Source: an uncultured Oscillospiraceae bacterium
GTDB lineage: Bacteria; Bacillota; Clostridia; Oscillospirales; Oscillospiraceae
Direction of reading: 5' to 3'
Length of the DNA stretch: 5,662 nt
NCBI GenBank assembly: GCA_934662925.1
Contig: CAKUKL010000114.1
Location: 1 to 5,662 of the forward strand
Position 1 is the first letter of the stretch. The number at the start of each line of letters is the position of its first letter. This document shows, in pieces, positions 1-4,003 of this stretch. The notes beneath the pieces are model-generated. The model made no database searches, was not told the DNA's origin, and saw only the letters and a list, made by a program, of their open reading frames with translations. The position numbers and the translations under genes are program-made.

Positions 1-487
1 GGCCGTGGGCACCGATGTGCCGCCGGTGTATATCTATGCGGCGGAGACGGCGGTGCAGCTGACGCTGACGGAGCTGAACGAAAACCTGCGGGACATTTAT
101 CTGGAGGCGTACACCCAGCCGGAGGCGGCGGAGTACATCCACCAGAACACGTCCACGGAGCTGTACCACCTGATGGGCAGCTATCTGCCGGGGTACAGCG
201 AGAGCGATTTCTACGAGTTGGACATCGGCACGGCGGGCATCATGCGGGGCTATATGTCCCGGAAGTGCGACAAGTACTTCACGCTGGAGAAAAAGCTCCA
301 CCGGTTCCTGACCATGACCCTCGGCGCGTACAAGGTGCCGGAGGAGGAGCAGGAGAAGGCCATCGCCTTTGTAGACGGGCTGGACATCAAGACCATAGCC
401 GAGGAGTCGGTACACCGCCTGTTTGAGACGCTGGCCATGCAGTTTGACTTCAGTCTGGACGAGGTGGCGCTGAATAACGGAAAATGA
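1..487 (+). CDS. Probable TetR/AcrR-family transcriptional regulator, C-terminal part (5' truncated by window edge)
   Basis: The reading frame is open from the first bases (codons begin at base 2) to the TGA at 485-487, so about 161 residues are visible and the true start lies outside the window. The GTG at base 5 is in frame, but no ribosome binding site can be assessed and it need not be the start. The visible protein is soluble, acidic and almost entirely helix-forming, with no membrane segment. It is rich in aromatic and charged helices, for example a stretch with LYHLMGSYLPGYSE and another with GIMRGYMSRKCD. This resembles the ligand-binding and dimerisation half of Clostridia TetR regulators. 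The DNA-binding helix-turn-helix, expected in the missing 45-60 N-terminal residues, cannot be seen, so the family call rests on length, helical character and general resemblance. It is convergent with azlCD, so it need not regulate those genes. Another helical protein is possible. Confidence 0.5.
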   Translation, partial: AVGTDVPPVYIYAAETAVQLTLTELNENLRDIYLEAYTQPEAAEYIHQNTSTELYHLMGSYLPGYSESDFYELDIGTAGIMRGYMSRKCDKYFTLEKKLHRFLTMTLGAYKVPEEEQEKAIAFVDGLDIKTIAEESVHRLFETLAMQFDFSLDEVALNNGK

Positions 488-491
488 CATA

Positions 492-538
492 AAAAAGCCG
501 CGGGGCCGTACCGTTTTGGTACGGCCCCGCGGCTTTTT
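492..538. terminator. Bidirectional rho-independent terminator between the TetR-like gene and azlD
   Basis: A perfect 16-bp GC-rich inverted repeat has arms at 497-512 and 518-533 with a 5-nt loop (GTTTT). It is flanked by A-runs on the left (491-496) and T-runs on the right (534-538), so it ends in a U-tract on both strands. Including the A/T flanks the pairing extends to 21 bp. It starts 9 bases after the TetR-like stop codon (487) and ends 9 bases before the azlD stop (547), as expected for a terminator shared by convergent units. Confidence 0.95.
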
Positions 539-546
539 GCGGGAAT

Positions 547-876
547 TTATACGAATACGAACTGCACCAGCGCCATGTAGAGCAGGGTGCCGCCCACGAT
601 GGACAGCATATTGTTGCGCTTCCAGACGTGGACCACTGCCACGGCCACGCTGGCAATGACGGCGGGGGCCCAGCCCGCGAGGGCGGAAAAGCTCATGTTC
701 CGCAGGCAGTAGACGATGAGCATGGCGATGACGGCGGGGGGCAGATACTGCCCCAGATAGAGGATGATGCGGGGGGGATTGCCGCCCCGGCCGAAGAGCA
801 GGAAGGGCAGCGCCCGGGTGAGAAAAGTCACCAGAGCCATAACGGCGATGGCCGCCGCGGCACGCATGGGGGTCAT
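547..876 (-). CDS. azlD: AzlD-family branched-chain amino acid transport protein, small exporter subunit
   Basis: This encodes a 109-residue, very hydrophobic protein with the usual AzlD length. AzlD is the small membrane partner of AzlC. Together they export branched-chain amino acids and toxic analogues (B. subtilis AzlCD, C. glutamicum BrnFE). Visible family features are the N-terminal segment with TRALPFLLFG (about residues 20-29), YLPPAVIAML (44-53) and the C-terminal HVWKRNNMLS followed by GGTLLYM (83-101). Three to four membrane segments are likely: about 4-28, 42-58, 66-84 and 92-108. The start at 874-876 is chosen because its ATG overlaps the azlC stop (ATGA) and a perfect AGGAGG lies 9 bases upstream (886-891). 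The frame stays open further upstream inside azlC, but that extension is an Ala/Gly/Arg-rich shadow with no family resemblance. The stop is TAA at 547-549, just before the shared terminator. Confidence 0.93.
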   Translation of the reverse strand: MTPMRAAAAIAVMALVTFLTRALPFLLFGRGGNPPRIILYLGQYLPPAVIAMLIVYCLRNMSFSALAGWAPAVIASVAVAVVHVWKRNNMLSIVGGTLLYMALVQFVFV

Positions 877-1598
877 TGTCCGTCGCCTCCTTTCAGATGC
901 TCCGCTTCCACGGGCTTGTCCAGCTTGGGACGGGCCAGCAGCAGGCCCGCCACCAGCAGCCCCAGCGCGGGGATGAGGAACCGCCCGCCGTCCGGCCCCA
1001 GCCACAGCAGGCACACCAGCGTGGCCCCCGCACCCAGCAGCGCGGGGAAATGCCGGTCCGCCGACCGCCACTGGTCCACGGCGATGACGATGAACAGGGC
1101 GGTCATGGCAAAGTCGATGCCGTCGGTGTTGATGGTGATGAGGGCTCCGGCCACGGCCCCCAGCAGGGACCCGGCCACCCAGTAGATCTGGTCGAGCAGA
1201 GCGATGGTGAAGTAAAAGCCTTTTTCATCCACGCCCTCCGGGGCCTTAACTCCCGCCAGCAGGGCGTAAGTCTCGTCGGTGAGGGAGAAGATCATGTAGA
1301 TCTTCCGCCAGCCCATACCCTTGAACTTTTCCAGCATGGACAGGCCGTACACCAGATGGCGGAAATTGATGACCAGCGTCAGAAAGGCCACGTCCGCCAG
1401 CGGCGCGGCGTTTTCCAGCAGGCTCACGCCCAGATACTGGCCGCTCCCGGCGTAGATGGTGACGCTCATGGCCACCGACCAGAGCGGGTTGTAGCCAATG
1501 GCCGACAGCATCCACCCGAACACCACGCCGATGGCCAGATAGCCCATCAGGACGGGGACGGTGTACGGGAAGGCGGCGGCCAGAGTCTTGCGGTTCAT
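873..1598 (-). CDS. azlC: AzlC-family branched-chain amino acid exporter, large subunit
   Basis: This encodes a complete 241-residue polytopic membrane protein of the AzlC/BrnF family, the large subunit of the branched-chain amino acid exporter. Family marks are FGWMLSAIGYNP (28-38), the segment SVTIYAGSGQY (45-55), the signature NFRHLVYGLSM (78-88), SLTDETYALL (105-114) and DFAMTALFIV (162-171). Hydrophobic segments fall near residues 12-34, 40-60, 66-88, 130-153, 163-178, 186-200 and 206-222. The hydrophilic C-terminal tail (223-241) is probably cytoplasmic. The start ATG at 1596-1598 has a modest AAGGA site about 11-12 bases upstream. It is the first gene of a two-gene operon and its TGA overlaps the azlD ATG by the 4-base ATGA, which implies translational coupling of the two subunits. 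The promoter is at 1647-1675. No Lrp-type regulator gene is adjacent in this window. Confidence 0.95.
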   Translation of the reverse strand: MNRKTLAAAFPYTVPVLMGYLAIGVVFGWMLSAIGYNPLWSVAMSVTIYAGSGQYLGVSLLENAAPLADVAFLTLVINFRHLVYGLSMLEKFKGMGWRKIYMIFSLTDETYALLAGVKAPEGVDEKGFYFTIALLDQIYWVAGSLLGAVAGALITINTDGIDFAMTALFIVIAVDQWRSADRHFPALLGAGATLVCLLWLGPDGGRFLIPALGLLVAGLLLARPKLDKPVEAEHLKGGDGQ

Positions 1599-1646
1599 GG
1601 GGATCCACTTCCTTGTGAAATGCGAAAAAATACGCTTTATTTGTTT

Positions 1647-1675
1647 ATTATACGAAAGAAAAACGTTGTTTGCAA
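1647..1675 (-). promoter_or_regulatory. Sigma-A type promoter of azlCD
   Basis: On the minus strand, TTGCAA (1675 to 1670) is followed after exactly 17 bp by a perfect TATAAT (1652 to 1647). The predicted transcription start is near 1640, giving a leader of about 40 nt before the azlC ATG at 1598. The leader is too short for a T-box or other leucine-sensing riboswitch. Confidence 0.8.
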
Positions 1676-1700
1676 TGCGTGTAAATTCATAGTTTGTTCA

Positions 1701-1729
1701 TTGTAAAGAGAAGAAACTTTGGCTATAAT
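1701..1729 (+). promoter_or_regulatory. Sigma-A type promoter of the lipid kinase gene
   Basis: TTGTAA (1701-1706) and a perfect TATAAT (1724-1729) are separated by 17 bp. The predicted transcription start near 1736 leaves only about 14 nt of leader, just enough for the Shine-Dalgarno sequence. The promoter is back to back with that of azlCD; the two -35 boxes are 25 bp apart (1676-1700), with no clear dyad in between. Confidence 0.8.
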
Positions 1730-1737
1730 GAGACCGT

Positions 1738-1744
1738 GAGGTGA
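1738..1744 (+). promoter_or_regulatory. Ribosome binding site that decides the lipid kinase start
   Basis: GAGGTGA matches the anti-Shine-Dalgarno sequence over 7 bases and ends 5 bases before the ATG at 1750. An in-frame GTG at 1741-1743 would give a protein three residues longer, but it lies inside this site, so it is not taken as the start. Confidence 0.8.
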
Positions 1745-1749
1745 ACTTC

Positions 1750-2649
1750 ATGAAACGTCTGCTATTTATTTACAATGCCCACGCCGGGCGGCAGCGGATC
1801 CGGAACAGCCTTGCCGATATTCTGGACGTGTTTGCCCAGGCGGGCTATGAGATCACCGCCCACCCCACCCAGCGCCGGGGCGACGCCACCGAGACGGCGG
1901 CGGCCAGCGCGGGCTATGACCGGGTGGTGTGCTGCGGCGGCGACGGGACGCTGAATGAAACGGTGTCCGGCCTGATGAGCATCCCGGAGGAGTCCCGGCC
2001 GGCGCTGGGGTACATCCCCGCCGGATCCACCAACGATTTTTCCCGGAACCTGAACCTGCCGAAGGAGCTGACGAAGGTCGCCGCGGCGGCCTGCGGCGGC
2101 GTGCCCCGCCCCTGCGACCTCGGCCGGGCGGAGGGCAGCTTCTTTACTTACGTGGCGGCCTTCGGGCTGTTTACCGACGTGTCCTACGCCACACCGCAGG
2201 CGGCGAAAAACCTGCTGGGGCACTTCGCCTACGTCCTTCAGGGGGCGGGCAAGCTGTTCAACGTGCCCAGCTTCCACATGAAGGTGGAGAGCGCCGAGGG
2301 CTTCGTCACCGAGGGCGACTACATCTACGGCATGGTGAGCAACACCGTGTCCGTGGGCGGGCTGATGAACCTGCCCCGGGACGTGGTGAAGCTGGACGAC
2401 GGAAAATTCGAGGTGCTGCTGGTGCGGGAGCCGAAGAACCTTCTGGACTGGCAGGAGATCCTGACCGCCCTGACCAGCCAGAAGCTCATGGGCAGCGAGG
2501 GCATCGTCACCGGCTTCCAGACGGAAAAGGTCACGTTTACCTGCGACAAGCCCGTGGCGTGGACGGTGGACGGTGAGTTCGGCGGCGAGCGGGCGGTGAC
2601 GCGGGTGGAGAACCTGCCCCGGGCCTTCGTGCTGGCTTACGGCGAATAA
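1750..2649 (+). CDS. Diacylglycerol kinase family lipid kinase (YegS/BmrU/DgkB type)
   Basis: This encodes a complete soluble protein of 299 residues, the usual length of the family (about 290-310). Such enzymes phosphorylate a lipid from ATP at the inner face of the membrane. In Gram-positives, DgkB returns diacylglycerol released by lipoteichoic acid synthesis to phosphatidic acid. The N-terminal kinase domain shows the nucleotide loop GGDGTLNE (63-70, Asp65), then GSTNDFSR (92-99, Asp96) and CDLG (122-125, Asp123). The beta-sandwich C-terminal half shows LDDGKFEV (215-222) and the closing VDGE (273-276, Glu276). By motif position these acidic residues match the catalytic and Mg-binding residues known from S. 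aureus DgkB; the exact alignment is my inference. All key motifs are present, so it should be active. The lipid substrate is not proven, because bacterial family members also act on other lipids such as undecaprenol-like or phosphatidylglycerol-related lipids. It appears monocistronic, with its own promoter and terminator. Confidence 0.93.
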   Translation: MKRLLFIYNAHAGRQRIRNSLADILDVFAQAGYEITAHPTQRRGDATETAAASAGYDRVVCCGGDGTLNETVSGLMSIPEESRPALGYIPAGSTNDFSRNLNLPKELTKVAAAACGGVPRPCDLGRAEGSFFTYVAAFGLFTDVSYATPQAAKNLLGHFAYVLQGAGKLFNVPSFHMKVESAEGFVTEGDYIYGMVSNTVSVGGLMNLPRDVVKLDDGKFEVLLVREPKNLLDWQEILTALTSQKLMGSEGIVTGFQTEKVTFTCDKPVAWTVDGEFGGERAVTRVENLPRAFVLAYGE

Positions 2650-2665
2650 GACGGAAAAACAGAGG

Positions 2666-2702
2666 GCGCCCCGCCCGGCTTTGCCGGAGCGGGGCGCTTT
2701 TT
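2666..2702 (+). terminator. Rho-independent terminator of the lipid kinase gene, perhaps also used by ilvE
   Basis: A 9-bp GC stem (2666-2674 with 2689-2697) is stacked on a 5-bp stem (2675-2679 with 2683-2687), with one bulged A at 2688, a TTT loop and a T-run at 2698-2702. It lies 17 bases after the TAA. On the minus strand the hairpin follows ilvE and is followed by six non-T bases before a 5-T run (2659-2655). It should therefore be weaker in that direction, but it is the only terminator candidate for ilvE here. Confidence 0.9.
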
Positions 2703-2722
2703 CGTTTCTGCGTGGGGGTATT

Positions 2723-3793
2723 TTATTCCTCCACGGGGACGGTCCAGCCGTAGGGATCGGGCTCGGTGCCCCACTGGATGCCGGTGAGGGTGTCGTACAG
2801 CCGCTGGGTGACGTGGCCGATATGGCCGCCGCTGACGATGTCCTTCTCGTCGCCCATGGCCAGCTCGCCGATGGGAGAGACGACGGCGGCGGTGCCGGTG
2901 CCCCATGCCTCCTCCAGCTGGCCGCTGCGGGCAGCGTCAAAGAGCTCCTTGGCCTCGATCAGGCGCTCCTCCACGGGAATGCCCCAGTCCCGGAGCAGCT
3001 CGATGCAGCTCTTGCGGGTGATGCCGGGCAGGACGGAGCCGGTGAGGGCGGGGGTGACCACCTTGCCGCTGATCTTGAACATGACGTTCATGGCGCCGAC
3101 CTCCTCCACGTACTTGCGGTGGACGCCGTCCAGCCACAGCACCTGAGAGTAGCCGTTCTCCTCGGCGCGCTCGCCGGCGCGGATGGAGCAGGCGTAGTTG
3201 CCGCCGCACTTGGTGTAGCCAGTGCCGCCCTTGACGGCGCGGACGTCCTCGGTCTCCACATAGATCTTCACGGGATTCAGGCCCTCGGCATAGTAATTGC
3301 CCACGGGGCAGAGAATGATGGCGAACAGATAGCTGTGGGAGGCGTGAACGCCCAGAGACGGGTCGGTGGCGAAGACGAAGGGACGGATATACAGGGACGC
3401 GCCCTTCTTGTGGGGGACCCACTCCTTATCGACGTTTACCACCGTCTTGACGGCCTCCACGAAGAAGTCCTCGTCAATGGGAGGGATGCACATACGGTCG
3501 CAGGAGGAGTTGAACCGGCGGGCATTCTCGATGGGCCGGAACAGCTGGATCTTACCCTCGGGGGTGCGGTAGGCCTTCATGCCCTCGAACAGCTCCTGCG
3601 CGTAGTGGAACACCATGCAGGAGGGGTCCAGCGTCAGCGGGCCATAGGGGACGACGCGGGCGTCGTGCCAGCCCTGACCGGCGTCATAGTTCATGAGGAA
3701 CATATGGTCGGTAAAGGTCTTGCCGAAGACGAGGGTGTCGGGATCGGGAAGGGGCTTGCGCTCCTTCGTCAGCGTGATTTTGATGTCAGCCAT
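2723..3793 (-). CDS. ilvE: Branched-chain amino acid aminotransferase (class IV, PLP-dependent)
   Basis: This encodes a complete 356-residue fold-type IV aminotransferase, the length of the longer BCAT group (B. subtilis IlvK/YbgE, mammalian BCAT). It interconverts leucine, isoleucine and valine with their 2-keto acids, using glutamate/2-oxoglutarate, in the cytoplasm. Visible marks are FHYAQELFEGMKAY (62-75), LFRPIENARRFN (84-95), SLYIRPFVFATD (133-144), the PLP-lysine motif GTGYTKCGGNYA (190-201, Lys195), YVEEVGAMNVMF (228-239) with the conserved glutamate at 231, SVLPGITRKS (253-262), and the phosphate-binding WGTGTAAVVSPIGEL (297-311). No key residue is missing. The ATG at 3791-3793 is preceded by AAAGGA (3804-3809), which lies within a small palindrome. 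The gene is monocistronic and divergent from gdpP. No biosynthetic ilv/leu genes adjoin it here. The Cys196-Gly pair after Lys195, where many homologues have other small residues, is an unremarkable variation. Confidence 0.96.
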   Translation of the reverse strand: MADIKITLTKERKPLPDPDTLVFGKTFTDHMFLMNYDAGQGWHDARVVPYGPLTLDPSCMVFHYAQELFEGMKAYRTPEGKIQLFRPIENARRFNSSCDRMCIPPIDEDFFVEAVKTVVNVDKEWVPHKKGASLYIRPFVFATDPSLGVHASHSYLFAIILCPVGNYYAEGLNPVKIYVETEDVRAVKGGTGYTKCGGNYACSIRAGERAEENGYSQVLWLDGVHRKYVEEVGAMNVMFKISGKVVTPALTGSVLPGITRKSCIELLRDWGIPVEERLIEAKELFDAARSGQLEEAWGTGTAAVVSPIGELAMGDEKDIVSGGHIGHVTQRLYDTLTGIQWGTEPDPYGWTVPVEE

Positions 3794-3796
3794 GTG

Positions 3797-3809
3797 AAGG
3801 ACGTCCTTT
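3797..3809 (-). promoter_or_regulatory. ilvE ribosome binding site embedded in a palindrome
   Basis: The mRNA carries AAAGGA (3809 to 3804) ahead of the ATG at 3793. Bases 3797-3808 form a perfect 12-bp palindrome, AAGGACGTCCTT. In RNA this could fold as a 4-bp AAGG/CCUU stem with an ACGU loop, occluding the ribosome binding site. The stem is short and mostly G-C/A-U mixed, so whether it forms is uncertain. Confidence 0.45.
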
Positions 3810-3818
3810 CAGATTAAA

Positions 3819-3846
3819 GTGCTAAATGATGTACCTATTTTAGCAC
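3819..3846. promoter_or_regulatory. Candidate operator: inverted repeat over the ilvE -10 box and start site
   Basis: Two perfect 8-base arms, GTGCTAAA (3819-3826) and TTTAGCAC (3839-3846), are separated by 12 bases. The right arm overlaps the predicted ilvE -10 box (3837-3842), and the predicted start site (about 3830) lies between the arms. This is a typical repressor position. The arms are only partly transcribed, so a DNA operator is more likely than an RNA hairpin. The cognate regulator is unknown. Confidence 0.45.
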
Positions 3847-3865
3847 GGCGTTCCCCGGCGTGCAA
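3837..3865 (-). promoter_or_regulatory. Sigma-A type promoter of ilvE
   Basis: On the minus strand, TTGCAC (3865 to 3860) and TAAAAT (3842 to 3837) are separated by 17 bp. The predicted start near 3830 gives a leader of about 37 nt, which leaves no room for a T-box or an attenuator. Confidence 0.7.
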
Positions 3866-3866
3866 T

Positions 3867-3879
3867 GGTGATTTTCACC
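3867..3879. promoter_or_regulatory. Small dyad exactly between the divergent -35 boxes
   Basis: GGTGA (3867-3871) and TCACC (3875-3879) form a 5-bp inverted repeat around TTT. The dyad fills the interval between the ilvE -35 box (3860-3865) and the upstream gdpP -35 box (3880-3885). It could be a shared regulator site, but a 5-bp dyad is also common by chance. Confidence 0.25.
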
Positions 3880-3913
3880 TTGTTTTTGAGAAATTAGTTT
3901 GTTATAATATAAT
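3880..3913 (+). promoter_or_regulatory. Overlapping tandem promoters of gdpP
   Basis: Two perfect TATAAT boxes overlap by one base (3903-3908 and 3908-3913). The first has TTGTTT at 3880-3885 with a 17-bp spacer. The second has TTGAGA at 3886-3891 with a 16-bp spacer. Either gives a start near 3915-3920 and a leader of about 85-90 nt before the ATG at 4004. Which one is used cannot be told from sequence. Confidence 0.7.
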
Positions 3914-4003
3914 ATCTGTTCCATAGCGGCTGTTTCCGGCGTGGAAAGGCGGCGGAAAACGGCCGGGCCGGAGGGAAGCTCCGGCTGTTCCGGGGGTGGA
4001 TGC
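3914..4003 (+). other. GC-rich leader of gdpP with possible hairpins
   Basis: The leader of about 90 nt contains a 7-bp perfect hairpin, GCCGGAG/CTCCGGC (3967-3973 with 3979-3985), with a GGAAG loop and no U-tract. It also has a weaker TTTCCG/CGGAAA pairing (3933-3938 with 3953-3958). A near-direct repeat, CGGCTGTTTCCGG (3927-3939) and CGGCTGTTCCGG (3982-3993), flanks the hairpin; the second copy runs into the ribosome binding site (3992-3999, GGGGGTGG). It is shorter than, and lacks the recognisable core of, a ydaO-type cyclic-di-AMP riboswitch. Confidence 0.35.

Noticed and set aside
877..1071. N-terminal extension of azlD upstream of base 876
   Set aside because: The frame is open but lies inside azlC and is Ala/Gly/Arg-rich. 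The ATGA junction and AGGAGG at 886-891 place the start at 876.
1762..2940. Open frame of about 390 codons on the minus strand opposite the lipid kinase
   Set aside because: It crosses a strong terminator and the end of ilvE. The product is Arg/His/Gly-rich without motifs, while the opposite strand carries all lipid kinase motifs.
2681..3817. Open frame of about 380 codons on the plus strand opposite ilvE
   Set aside because: It starts inside the lipid kinase terminator. Its product is a low-complexity Ala/Gly/Val/Asp/His sequence, and the minus strand encodes an intact aminotransferase.
3794..3830. T-box leader for ilvE
   Set aside because: The predicted transcript leader is about 37 nt and contains no T-box consensus or terminator/antiterminator pair.
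3819..3846. CIRCE element (HrcA operator)
   Set aside because: CIRCE is TTAGCACTC-N9-GAGTGCTAA. Here the arms are in the reverse order (GTGCTAAA first) with a 12-base spacer, and the downstream gene is not a chaperone.
3914..4003. Cyclic-di-AMP (ydaO-type) riboswitch ahead of gdpP
   Set aside because: The leader is only about 90 nt, the helices seen do not form the known two-fold symmetric fold, and there is no terminator hairpin with a U-tract.
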